From positions 1-64,000 of the forward strand of contig NZ_JBGFGP010000105.1 in NCBI RefSeq assembly GCF_041224545.1: DNA of 64,000 nt, read 5' to 3'. The stretch comes from Sedimentitalea sp041224545. Lineage in GTDB: Bacteria > Pseudomonadota > Alphaproteobacteria > Rhodobacterales > Rhodobacteraceae. Below are positions 1-8,264 of this stretch, in pieces. The first letter of the stretch is position 1. Each line of letters begins with the position of its first letter. Under the pieces are notes generated by a model. It saw nothing but the letters and a program-made list of their open reading frames with translations, had not been told where the DNA came from and ran no database searches. Position numbers and translations under genes: made by a program.

Positions 1-107
1 CGCCACTGCAAGCGCGCCGAGCGCTTGAGCAATTTGAGGGCTCCGCGCCCGGCGCGCTTGCCCAAACCGAAACCCATGATTATCAAGATCAAACCCGCAG
101 ACTCTCG

Positions 108-557
108 TTATGAACGAGGGACCGAAGGGGGGCAGGTCACAAGAAAACCGGAAACGAACCCATAAAGGGCTGACCCAGCGAAGAGACCAGACATACCGAA
201 ACTGATAGATGGAAGACGCTTGGTTGCCGTGACGGCTAAATAGATAAGTACCATCACGCCAAGCATCGGCTTCACGACTTCGGCGGATGCCACGGCCAGC
301 AACTGTGCGCCGAGATAGGTAAAGGGTAGACATGCGAAGCTCATCACTCCGACCATTTTCCACTCGATATGGTCGCGAAACAGAAGCGATTTCGTGACTG
401 CCGAGGCCGTAAATAGAACCGTTGCCAATGCAATCGTCTCCTTCACGGGCAGAACCAGAGATCCAAATGCCAGAACCAGAAGCGCCGAACCGAAGCCGAA
501 GATCGCAGACGCGAATGACGCAACAAATGCTATCAGTATGAAAGCGATCTGATCCAA
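108..557 (-). pseudogene. Truncated TSUP (TauE/SafE-like) membrane permease
   Basis: The 149-residue product resembles the N-terminal half of TSUP-family transporters (TauE/SafE type), which move sulfite, sulfonates or other organic anions across the inner membrane. Visible are hydrophobic segments near residues 3-25, 28-50, 70-95 and 97-112, and the family-like FGFGSALL and FVSGF stretches. Intact members are roughly 240-260 residues, and the usual second half is missing: after FVSGFL the reading frame runs into an unrelated tail and a stop. The surrounding DNA is AT-richer than the neighbouring pckA. I infer a gene cut by a rearrangement or insertion whose other side lies beyond the window edge. 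A true short protein is unlikely. Confidence 0.6.
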
Positions 558-890
558 TCTCGTCCCTTGTCGATTAGTCTCTGCTCGCTGTGGTCAGAGT
601 TACAATCAGGTTATGTTAGAAATAGGCGTGAGATGCTAGAGCGGGCGTTCTTCCCGCATCGTGAAGCGGCAACTAAGTTCGCATTTTACAAGTTCGCCGA
701 CCACGCAGCGAAGGTCCGCTATTGCGAAGCGTGTCACGGGCCGAGGGGCAGCTCCGGGCTGATTGCAGACTTTTTCCGAGAGGTTACCCCAAGCAAGTGC
801 CATTCTTGAGATTAAATCCCGTTATCCAACACCGGCCAACAAAAAGCCGTCCCGAATATCGGGGCGGCTTGGGCCTTGCAGAGACGGAGG
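558..890. other. Intergenic stretch between the TSUP remnant and pckA
   Basis: This 333-bp stretch is AT-richer than the chromosome around it. An 80-codon open frame on the plus strand (567-809) matches no family I know, has no convincing ribosome binding site and reads like decayed sequence. The only supported element is the pckA terminator hairpin at 844-870. Confidence 0.5.
844..870 (-). terminator. Rho-independent terminator of pckA
   Basis: A 12-bp stem, AAGCCGTCCCGA at 844-855 and TCGGGGCGGCTT at 859-870, has a 3-nt loop and one G-T pair. Read on the minus strand it is followed directly by five T residues (complement of 841-845). It lies about 20 bp past the pckA stop codon. Confidence 0.85.
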
Positions 891-2489
891 TCAGCCGATT
901 GCGGCGGCTTTTACGTCTTCGTCGATATAGGGCAGGTACTGTTCGAAATTGTTCGAGAACATCTCGACCAGTTTGGCAGCCTGCTTGTCATAGCCGGCGG
1001 TATCGTTCCAGGTGCGGCGCGGGTCGAGAAGCACTTCGGGAACACCGGGCACGTCGACAGGCACGTCGAAGCCGAAATTCGGGTCCTTGCGGAATTCGAC
1101 TTCGCTCAGCGAGCCGTCCAGCGCCGCGGTCAGCAGGGCGCGGGTGGCCTTGATGGGCATCCGGCTTCCGACGCCATAGGCGCCGCCGGTCCAGCCGGTG
1201 TTGACCAGCCAGCAGGTCGCGCCGTGCTGGGCGATCTTGTCGCGCAGCAGGTTGCCATAGACCTCCGGACGGCGCGGCATGAAGGGTGCGCCGAAGCAGG
1301 TCGAGAAGGTCGGCTGAGCCTCGGTGATCCCGCGCTCGGTCCCGGCCATCTTGGAGGTGAAGCCCGACAGGAAGTGATACATCGCCTGTGCCGGGGTCAG
1401 CCGCGCGATCGGCGGCAGAACACCAAAGGCATCGCATGTCAGCATGATGATGTTCTTGGGGTGCCCGGCAATCGCGGTGGGCGAGGCGTTCGAAATATAT
1501 TCGAGCGGATAGGCGCAGCGCATGTTCGCGGTCAGCCGGTCATCCTTGAAGTCCAGTTCACGGGTGTCCGGGTCGTAGACCATGTTCTCGATGACCGTGC
1601 CGAACTTGGTGGTCGTCGCATAGATTTCCGGCTCGGCCTCGGCGCTCAGGTTGATGGTCTTGGCATAGCAGCCGCCTTCGAAGTTGAAGATGCCGCGATC
1701 TGACCAGCCATGCTCGTCATCGCCAAGCAGGATCCGGTCGGGATCGGCCGAAAGCGTGGTCTTGCCGGTGCCCGACAGGCCAAAGAAAATCGCCGAGTCC
1801 ACCGCGTTGCCGACCGCGTGGTTGGCCGAGCAGTGCATCGGCATGACGCCTTTTTCCGGCAACAGGTAATTCAGCAGCGAGAAGATCGATTTCTTGTTCT
1901 CGCCCGCGTATTCGGTGCTCCCCACGAGGATCAGCTTGCGGTCGAAATTCATCGCGATCACCGTCTCGCTGCGGCAGCCGTGGCGCTCGGGATCGGCCTT
2001 GAAGCTGGGGCAGTTGATGACCGTGTAATCAGCCACGAAGCTGTCGAGATCCTCGCGATCGGGGCGGCGGAACATGTGGCGGATGAACAGCCCGTGCCAG
2101 GCCAGTTCGGTCACGAGGCGGACGTTCTCGCGATAGATCGGGTCGGCCCCCGCATACATGTCCTGGACGAAATATTCGCGCCCCTTCATGTGTTCGATCA
2201 TATCTTCATAGAGGCGGTCGAAGGCGTCCGGCTCCATCGCGGCGTTGTTGTCCCACCAGATCGTGTCGCGCGTGGTGTCGGACATGACGACGTGTTTGTC
2301 TTTGGGCGAGCGACCGGTGAACTTGCCGGTTTCGACCATGAACGCACCGCCCTGGCCCAACGCGCCTTCGCCGAGACGCAGTGCGTTCTCGATGAGAGCG
2401 GGCTCCAGAAGGTTGTAGTGTACGTTCTCAACCCCTTCGATGCCCTGGTCTTCCAGGCGAAAATTCGGGTTTACCCGTCCAGATGTCAT
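891..2489 (-). CDS. pckA: Phosphoenolpyruvate carboxykinase (ATP)
   Basis: This cytosolic gluconeogenic enzyme converts oxaloacetate and ATP to phosphoenolpyruvate, CO2 and ADP. The 532 residues match the normal length of the ATP-dependent family. The kinase-1a P-loop GLSGTGKTT is at residues 237-245, the metal-binding DD at 257-258, and FNFEGGCYAKT at 268-278. The gene is transcribed away from chvI-chvG, the arrangement known from other alphaproteobacteria, where ChvI-type regulators and pckA are linked. Two TTAGCGC half-sites lie upstream (2614-2642) and a strong terminator follows the stop. The start is the ATG at 2487-2489 with a purine-rich stretch (AGGAGAT) just upstream on the minus strand. 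Confidence 0.97.
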   Translation of the reverse strand: MTSGRVNPNFRLEDQGIEGVENVHYNLLEPALIENALRLGEGALGQGGAFMVETGKFTGRSPKDKHVVMSDTTRDTIWWDNNAAMEPDAFDRLYEDMIEHMKGREYFVQDMYAGADPIYRENVRLVTELAWHGLFIRHMFRRPDREDLDSFVADYTVINCPSFKADPERHGCRSETVIAMNFDRKLILVGSTEYAGENKKSIFSLLNYLLPEKGVMPMHCSANHAVGNAVDSAIFFGLSGTGKTTLSADPDRILLGDDEHGWSDRGIFNFEGGCYAKTINLSAEAEPEIYATTTKFGTVIENMVYDPDTRELDFKDDRLTANMRCAYPLEYISNASPTAIAGHPKNIIMLTCDAFGVLPPIARLTPAQAMYHFLSGFTSKMAGTERGITEAQPTFSTCFGAPFMPRRPEVYGNLLRDKIAQHGATCWLVNTGWTGGAYGVGSRMPIKATRALLTAALDGSLSEVEFRKDPNFGFDVPVDVPGVPEVLLDPRRTWNDTAGYDKQAAKLVEMFSNNFEQYLPYIDEDVKAAAIG

Positions 2490-2828
2490 TAGGTCGTATC
2501 TCCTGTTTCAGCGCCCGGCTCGACGATGACCGCACAACCGACGGCAAGGTTCGGGCACCATGTACGCTGCCTTTAGCATGCGGTAAGACACGGTGAACAG
2601 GGCGCTTTCCCGAGTTAGCGCCACCACCGCAACGTTTAGCGCAACCATATCACGGATCGACCTGACACCGATCTCAAAAGTGCGACAATTCGGCCATTCC
2701 CATGATATTTCCGCACGGACTGGTTGTTTTGGGGTGCGCGATTCTCGGTTTTGGATTGATTCGGATTTCCAAAGTCAGGAAGAGTTGGATAAAGCTGTGA
2801 CGAGTGGGTAAAAAGAGGGGCAGTTCGA
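2490..2828. promoter_or_regulatory. Divergent pckA / chvI intergenic control region
   Basis: This 339-bp gap separates two divergently transcribed genes, so it should hold both promoters. Two TTAGCGC motifs occur at 2615-2621 and 2636-2642, with their GCGC cores centred 21 bp apart (two helical turns). They resemble half-sites of the TGTTAGCGCTAACA palindrome reported for the LacI-family carbon regulator CceR of Rhodobacter sphaeroides. The first copy, with flanks, reads GTTAGCGCCACC and the second GTTTAGCGCAACC; each matches well on one side only. The assignment is inference from motif resemblance. No open frame here looks coding. Confidence 0.45.
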
Positions 2829-3530
2829 ATGTCAAAGATCGCATTGGTGGATGACGACAGGAATATCCTGACGTCGGTTTCGATGACGCTCGAGGCAGAA
2901 GGCTTTGACGTTGAAACCTATAATGACGGTCTGGCCGCGCTTGAGGCATTCAACAAGAAGATGCCCGATCTCGCGGTGCTGGATATCAAGATGCCGCGGA
3001 TGGATGGTATGGAACTGTTGCAGCGGATTCGCCAGAAGACTCAGATGCCGGTCATCTTTCTCACCTCCAAGGACGATGAGATAGACGAGGTTCTCGGGCT
3101 TCGGATGGGCGCGGATGACTATGTGAAAAAGCCGTTTTCACAGAGACTTCTGGTTGAACGGATCCGCTCTCTGCTGCGCCGGCAGGAGGCGGTCGACCGC
3201 GATGCGGATGGCACGGGCCCCGAAACCAAGGTGATGGAGCGGGGCAACCTGAGCATGGATCCGCTGCGCCATTCGGTCAGCTGGAAAGGCAAGGACGTGT
3301 CGCTGACGGTGACCGAGTTCCTGCTGCTGCAGGCGCTCGCGCAGCGCCCCGGCTTCGTCAAGAGCCGCGATCAGCTCATGGACGTCGCCTATGACGATCA
3401 GGTTTATGTCGACGATCGCACCATCGACAGCCACATCAAGCGGCTGCGCAAGAAAATGCGGACCGCCGACAGCGAATTTTCGGCCATCGAAACGCTCTAT
3501 GGTATCGGTTACCGGTATAACGAGGAATAG
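2829..3530 (+). CDS. chvI: Response regulator ChvI, OmpR/PhoB family
   Basis: This DNA-binding response regulator pairs with the histidine kinase ChvG encoded just downstream. The receiver domain (about residues 3-118) has the acidic triplet DDD at 8-10, phospho-acceptor Asp52, Thr79 and Lys101. The winged-helix output domain follows at about 135-230 and ends in the typical LYGIGYRYN. The length of 233 fits the family. In rhizobia and other alphaproteobacteria ChvI controls envelope, acid-stress and carbon genes. Only 33 bp separate it from chvG, so the two are cotranscribed. The ATG at 2829 follows a purine-rich AAAAGAGGGG sequence. Confidence 0.95.
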   Translation: MSKIALVDDDRNILTSVSMTLEAEGFDVETYNDGLAALEAFNKKMPDLAVLDIKMPRMDGMELLQRIRQKTQMPVIFLTSKDDEIDEVLGLRMGADDYVKKPFSQRLLVERIRSLLRRQEAVDRDADGTGPETKVMERGNLSMDPLRHSVSWKGKDVSLTVTEFLLLQALAQRPGFVKSRDQLMDVAYDDQVYVDDRTIDSHIKRLRKKMRTADSEFSAIETLYGIGYRYNEE

Positions 3531-3563
3531 GCGTCTCTCCGGGTCAGTGCTGAAAGGACCTTC

Positions 3564-5273
3564 GTGCGCAAAACCGACTCTTCCAACCTGAGACGACGCA
3601 GTGGCGATGTCGTGCTGGGCGATGACTGGGTTTCGCCGGACGACGGCGAAGGTGGCGCGCGCGGTCGCTGGTCGAACCGGGGGTTCCTGTCGCTTCGAGC
3701 GTCGCCACTGACCCGCAAGATCGTGATGTTCAACCTGATCGCGTTGAACATTCTCGTGGCCGGCATCCTCTATCTCAATGGAACGCGTGACAACCTTGTG
3801 CTGCAGCGCGCTGGAGCCCTGGTTGGCGATGCGGAACTGGTGGCCAACGTGTTCGAGGCGCAATTGCCAGAAACCGGCCCGGTGTCGCTGGCGGCGGAGC
3901 GAGAGCGGGTAAAGACCATCCTTGGCAATCTGAGTCTGCGCGATGGCATCGAGGTCTATGTTTTTGACAACGAACAGGTTCTCATCGGGCGCACCGAGGG
4001 GGTCAACCAGAGCGCGGCGCTGACCGCTCTGACCGCCAAGGAGACCCGGGCGACCTATATCAGCGATGGGTTGACCGCATTGTGGAAGCTGGTCTCCGGA
4101 CCGTTCGCCGATGACACGGAAGAAGAGGTCGGCGGATCGGTCGAGTCGCAACTGCGCGGCATGATCCCGAAAATCGTGGATGGACAAACCCGGCTTGATT
4201 CTGGGCAGGATCTGTTCGGCGCGACGGTGATCTCCGCAATCACTCCGATCATGCGGGGCGACAGTGTGGTTGGCACCGTCGGCATGGCCAGCCCGTCGGG
4301 CGAGATCGACGCGCTGGTGAGGGGCGAGCGGGAGCGGGTGTTGCAGATGTTCGTGGTGGCGACCCTGGTTTCCATCGGGTTGAGCCTTGTACTCGCCTCC
4401 ACCATCGCCAATCCGCTGGCGGAACTGGCCGAGGCCGCCGAACTCGGCCGCGACCGCAATGCGCGAAACAGCAAGCTGGGGCGGATCCGCATCCCGGATC
4501 TGACCGGTCGCCCGGACGAGATTGGCCGGTTGTCGCGCGCGCTGCGGGGAATGGTCGGCGCGCTCTATAACCGGATCGAAGGCAACGAACAGTTCGCCGC
4601 CGACGTGGCGCATGAAATCAAGAACCCGCTGGCCAGCCTGCAATCCGCAGTTGGCACGCTGCGCATGGTGACGCGCGAAGACCAGCGGGAAAAACTGATG
4701 GGTGTCATCGAGCATGACGTGCGCCGGCTCGACCGGCTGGTGAGCGATATCTCCAACGCATCGCGGCTGGATGCCGAACTGGTCAAGGAGGAAGAAGAGA
4801 CCTTTGACCTCGTAAAGCTGATCGAGAACCTGAACCAGTTTCTGGGCGAGGATGCCAAGAGCAAGAATATCGACTACATCACCGATCTGCCGGATGAACC
4901 GGTCATGATCCAGGGGCTCGAGGCGCGACTGGCGCAGGTCTTTGTCAACCTCATCACGAATGCCATTTCCTTCTGCGAAGATGGCGATGCGATCCGGGTC
5001 TGGGCGCGCAAACGCGAAAATCGCGTGCTGGTCGTGGTCGAGGATACCGGGCCGGGCATTCCCGATGACTCGCTTTCAAAGGTGTTCAAGCGGTTCTACT
5101 CGCAACGTCCACAAGAGCATTTCGGCAACAATTCCGGTCTTGGACTGGCGATTTCGAAACAGATTGTCGAAGCGCATGGCGGGGTGATCTGGGCCGAGAA
5201 CATCCGCCCGACCGAGGCCGACATCACCTCGGCGCCGCTGGGCGCGCGCTTTGTCGTGGGGCTGCCGGTCTGA
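3564..5273 (+). CDS. chvG: Sensor histidine kinase ChvG
   Basis: The inner-membrane kinase for ChvI has 569 residues. A basic cytoplasmic N-terminus leads to a first membrane helix (about 52-72), a periplasmic sensor region (about 73-260), a second helix (about 262-280) and a HAMP-like linker. The dimerisation box VAHEIKNPLAS has the phosphorylated His350. The catalytic part shows an N-box (VNLITNAISF), a G1 box (EDTGPGIPD) and a G2 box (NSGLGLAIS). The start is GTG at 3564, preceded by GAAAGGA at good spacing. It ends 4 bp before hprK, which suggests a single transcript for signalling and PTS genes. Confidence 0.95.
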   Translation: MRKTDSSNLRRRSGDVVLGDDWVSPDDGEGGARGRWSNRGFLSLRASPLTRKIVMFNLIALNILVAGILYLNGTRDNLVLQRAGALVGDAELVANVFEAQLPETGPVSLAAERERVKTILGNLSLRDGIEVYVFDNEQVLIGRTEGVNQSAALTALTAKETRATYISDGLTALWKLVSGPFADDTEEEVGGSVESQLRGMIPKIVDGQTRLDSGQDLFGATVISAITPIMRGDSVVGTVGMASPSGEIDALVRGERERVLQMFVVATLVSIGLSLVLASTIANPLAELAEAAELGRDRNARNSKLGRIRIPDLTGRPDEIGRLSRALRGMVGALYNRIEGNEQFAADVAHEIKNPLASLQSAVGTLRMVTREDQREKLMGVIEHDVRRLDRLVSDISNASRLDAELVKEEEETFDLVKLIENLNQFLGEDAKSKNIDYITDLPDEPVMIQGLEARLAQVFVNLITNAISFCEDGDAIRVWARKRENRVLVVVEDTGPGIPDDSLSKVFKRFYSQRPQEHFGNNSGLGLAISKQIVEAHGGVIWAENIRPTEADITSAPLGARFVVGLPV

Positions 5274-5277
5274 CGCG

Positions 5278-5706
5278 ATGACCAACCACGCCAGCATTCT
5301 GCATGCCAGCTGTGTCGCGGTCGCGGAAAAGGGATGCCTGATCCTGGGCGCATCGGGCAGCGGTAAATCGGCGCTTGCCCTGTCGATGATGGCACATGGG
5401 GCCACCCTGGTGGCCGACGACCGTGTCGTCCTTACACGTATCGACAATGCGGTCATGGCCTCTGCGCCAGACCCGCTTCGGGGGCTGATCGAGGCGCGCG
5501 GTGTCGGGATATTGACCTGCGATATGGCGGAACGGGTGGCGATCAAGGTGGTTGTCGATATGGACAGCCCGGAGACCGAACGACTGCCGCAGGCCCACGA
5601 AACCGAACTGCTCGGACAACCTGTCGCCTTGCTGCGCCGTGTGGATGGGCCACATTTTGCTCCGGCACTCATGCAATATCTCAGATCGGGACGACATAGC
5701 CCATGA
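5278..5706 (+). CDS. hprK: HPr kinase/phosphorylase, short alphaproteobacterial form
   Basis: This 142-residue protein is the C-terminal catalytic half only, the compact form common in alphaproteobacteria, which lacks the N-terminal domain of Firmicute HprK. The P-loop GASGSGKS is at residues 24-31, followed by VADDRV and the EARGVGIL signature. It is expected to phosphorylate HPr on Ser46, a residue preserved in the ptsH product encoded nearby. I chose the ATG at 5278 because an upstream GTG would extend back into chvG. The stop overlaps the rapZ start in an ATGA arrangement at 5703-5706. Confidence 0.93.
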   Translation: MTNHASILHASCVAVAEKGCLILGASGSGKSALALSMMAHGATLVADDRVVLTRIDNAVMASAPDPLRGLIEARGVGILTCDMAERVAIKVVVDMDSPETERLPQAHETELLGQPVALLRRVDGPHFAPALMQYLRSGRHSP

Positions 5707-6569
5707 CCGAAACCGCCACCGCTTCGCCGACATCGGTCGTGCTCGTCACCGGTCCTTCGGGGGCCGGTCGGTCGACCGCGATCAACGTGCTCGAGGATCT
5801 CGGGTTCGAGTCCATCGACAACCTGCCGCTTCATCTGTTGCCGCGACTGCTCGAAGGGCCGGCGCCCGATCGCCCGCTGGTGCTCGGGGTCGACACCCGC
5901 AACCGCGACTTTTCCACGGCGGCGCTGCTTGAACTGATCGACCGGCTGGGTGCTCAGGCCGAAGCGGTTCTGAAGGTCCTGTATCTGGATTGCGATCGCG
6001 ACGTGCTGCTGCGCCGTTTTTCCGAGACCCGCCGGCGTCATCCGCTTGCACCGGCGGAAAGCCCGGAGATCGGGATCGAGCGCGATCTCGACCTGATGGC
6101 CCCCATCCGCGAACTCGCGGATATCCTGATCGATACCTCCGATCTCAACGTGCACCAGTTGCGCGCCGAGATCGAGCAATGGTTCAGCGTCGCGGGAAGC
6201 CCCCGGCTGGCGGTTTCGGTTCAGTCCTTTTCCTACAAGCGCGGTGTCCCCCGTGGTGTCGACATGGTGTTCGATTGCCGGTTCCTGTCAAACCCGTACT
6301 GGAACAGGGATTTGCGCGCGCTGGACGGTCGGGATCGCGAGGTCGGAGACCATATTCGTGCGGATGCCCGGTTTCAGCCGTTCTTTGAGCGGGTGCTCGA
6401 CCTGACGCGTTTGCTGCTCCCGGCCTACGAGGAAGAGGGAAAATCGCATCTGTCGATCGCGTTCGGGTGCACCGGCGGACAACATCGGTCGGTTTTCCTT
6501 GCGGAAACCTTGGCCAAAGCCCTTGCGGATGATGGACAGCAGGTGTCAATTAGGCACCGCGAACGTTAA
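5703..6569 (+). CDS. rapZ: RapZ/YvcJ-family nucleotide-binding protein
   Basis: The 288 residues fit the RapZ (YhbJ/YvcJ) family. The Walker A motif GPSGAGRS is at residues 17-24, VDTRNRD follows, and the C-terminal domain carries GCTGGQHRSV. In E. coli RapZ is an RNA adaptor that controls GlmS levels; in alphaproteobacteria its targets are less clear. Translational coupling to hprK (4-bp overlap) and the following EIIA and HPr genes tie it to PTS signalling. I see no sign that it is damaged. Confidence 0.92.
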   Translation: MTETATASPTSVVLVTGPSGAGRSTAINVLEDLGFESIDNLPLHLLPRLLEGPAPDRPLVLGVDTRNRDFSTAALLELIDRLGAQAEAVLKVLYLDCDRDVLLRRFSETRRRHPLAPAESPEIGIERDLDLMAPIRELADILIDTSDLNVHQLRAEIEQWFSVAGSPRLAVSVQSFSYKRGVPRGVDMVFDCRFLSNPYWNRDLRALDGRDREVGDHIRADARFQPFFERVLDLTRLLLPAYEEEGKSHLSIAFGCTGGQHRSVFLAETLAKALADDGQQVSIRHRER

Positions 6570-6595
6570 CGACATGACAGGGACGAGAGGCCGGG

Positions 6596-6988
6596 TTGAT
6601 CGGAATTGTGATCGTGGCGCACGGTGGGCTGGCAAAAGAGTTTCTTGCTGCGACCGAACATATAATCGGCAAGCCGGCCGGTATACGTGCCATCGGGATC
6701 GAGGCCGTTCACGACAGGGACGCTGTCGAGCAGGAAATCTGCGACGCCGCCGATGAGGTCGACACCGGTGACGGCGTCGTCGTGGCCGTCGACCTGCATG
6801 GCGGTTCGCCGTGCAATCTCGCGCTCAAGGCGGTGCGTCCGGACAACCGCCGCATCCTGTTCGGCATCAATCTGCCGCTTCTTGTCCAATTGGCGAAACA
6901 TCGCGACGAACCGGTTGCGGATGCCGTGCGCATCGCTATCGACGCTGGCAAGAAGTACATCTATTCCAAGAATATAAGTTCCGAGTGA
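6596..6988 (+). CDS. PTS EIIA component, mannose (Man) family
   Basis: This 130-residue cytosolic protein is a stand-alone EIIA of the mannose class. The phosphorylatable histidine is His9 in IVAHGGLA, equivalent to His10 of E. coli ManX. No EIIB, EIIC or EIID partner lies nearby, so a regulatory rather than transport role is likely, as known for similar alphaproteobacterial EIIA proteins. The start is a TTG at 6596 with GAGAGG upstream; no ATG is available that keeps the conserved N-terminal beta strand. HPr follows 15 bp downstream. Confidence 0.9.
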   Translation: MIGIVIVAHGGLAKEFLAATEHIIGKPAGIRAIGIEAVHDRDAVEQEICDAADEVDTGDGVVVAVDLHGGSPCNLALKAVRPDNRRILFGINLPLLVQLAKHRDEPVADAVRIAIDAGKKYIYSKNISSE

Positions 6989-7003
6989 AAGCCCCAGATC
7001 AAG

Positions 7004-7273
7004 ATGACCGAACGCAAATTCAAGATCGTCAATGAAAAGGGGCTGCATGCCCGTGCCTCGGCCAAGCTGGTCGAGGTGGTCGAAGGCTTCGATGCGCGCG
7101 CAGAGGTTTCTTGCGACGGTCTGTCCGCCTCGGGCGACAGCATCATGGGGCTTTTGATGTTGGCAGCGTCAAAGGGAAAGACTATTGACGTTCAGACCAG
7201 CGGTCCCGATGCTGAGGCACTTGCGGATGCGTTGGAAATACTGGTTGCAGACAAGTTTGGCGAGGGGTTCTGA
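7004..7273 (+). CDS. ptsH: HPr phosphocarrier protein
   Basis: This 89-residue HPr carries phosphate from EI to EIIA. The active-site His15 sits in NEKGLHARASAK, and the regulatory Ser46 sits in SGDSIMGLLML, the classic HprK target. Having both residues, together with hprK five open frames back, supports a complete serine-phosphorylation switch. The EI gene (ptsI or ptsP) is not in the window. The ATG at 7004 follows the EIIA stop by 15 bp, within the same transcript. Confidence 0.96.
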   Translation: MTERKFKIVNEKGLHARASAKLVEVVEGFDARAEVSCDGLSASGDSIMGLLMLAASKGKTIDVQTSGPDAEALADALEILVADKFGEGF

Positions 7274-7307
7274 CGCCGTCTGGCGACAGGATAGCAGGAT
7301 AAGCGAT

Positions 7308-8198
7308 TTGGCGGACTCCACAGATCACACGCGCGACACCGCGCTGCCCGAGGCCGAGTCGCCCAAGGGCGAGGTATATGATCGCCGTACGCTGACCTAT
7401 GCCAATTCCTTTGACGATCCCTGGACGTCGTTTGCGATCAAGGCGATCGAGTGGTGCACCGGCAAGATCACGATCTTGCGCATGGTCAGCGCTTTCGAGA
7501 AATCCAACGAGAAATACCGTGGTCAGAAATTCTGGCGCGGAGCGCTGAACGTCATGGGGATCGACCTTCTGACCCCGGAAGAGCAGCTTGCGAACATCCC
7601 CAAGGAAGGCCCGGTCGTCGTTGTGGCCAACCATCCGCACGGGATGGTCGACGGCATGATCTTTGCCGATCTTATCGGCCGCGTGCGGCAGGATTACCGG
7701 ATTCTGACGCGGTCGGTACTGACGGGGCTGGATGAGGCCGCGACCTCGTTCATGATCCCGGTGCCCTTCCCGCATGATCCGGATGCCCAGAGAAAGATGG
7801 TCGAGATGCGCGCCGCCGCGATGGACCATCTCAAGAATGGCGGGGTCGTCGCGCTGTTTCCTTCCGGTGTGGTGATGTCCTCGGACAGTTGGTGGGGGGA
7901 TCCGGTTGAACGGGAGTGGAACGTCTTTACCGCCAAGATGATCCGCCGCTCCAATGCCAGGGTGGTGCCGCTGTTCTTCCCCGGCCGTAACTCGCGGGCC
8001 TACCAGATCGCCTGCCAGGTTTCGCCGGTCCTGCGTCAGGGCCTGTTGCTGCATGAGATTGTCCGGTCCTGCAACAAACCGCAGGCCCCCGTGGTGGGTG
8101 AACCGATCAGCGACAAGGATATGGAACTGCTGGAAAAGGATCCGCGCGGCTTCATGGCCTGGCTGCGTCAGCACACGCTAGATCTCGGAAAATCCTGA
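7308..8198 (+). CDS. PlsC-like glycerophospholipid acyltransferase
   Basis: The product of about 296 residues belongs to the lysophospholipid acyltransferase superfamily. It has an NHPHGMVDG block where canonical PlsC enzymes have an NHxxxxD motif, followed by a FPSGVVM block typical of the substrate-binding region. It probably acylates a lysolipid at the membrane; the exact substrate cannot be read from the sequence. The open frame extends back into ptsH, so I place the start at the TTG at 7308 behind AGGATAAG. It ends in a convergent arrangement with the following dehydrogenase gene. Confidence 0.72.
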   Translation: MADSTDHTRDTALPEAESPKGEVYDRRTLTYANSFDDPWTSFAIKAIEWCTGKITILRMVSAFEKSNEKYRGQKFWRGALNVMGIDLLTPEEQLANIPKEGPVVVVANHPHGMVDGMIFADLIGRVRQDYRILTRSVLTGLDEAATSFMIPVPFPHDPDAQRKMVEMRAAAMDHLKNGGVVALFPSGVVMSSDSWWGDPVEREWNVFTAKMIRRSNARVVPLFFPGRNSRAYQIACQVSPVLRQGLLLHEIVRSCNKPQAPVVGEPISDKDMELLEKDPRGFMAWLRQHTLDLGKS

Positions 8199-8264
8199 CC
8201 CCACGCATTGAAGATGGCGCAACCTTCGGCCTGTCAGACCGCTTGACGCGGCGACCGAAGTTCG

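Noticed and set aside
567..809. 80-codon plus-strand frame between the TSUP remnant and pckA
   Set aside because: No ribosome binding site, no family resemblance and an odd composition. Left as part of the non-coding stretch.
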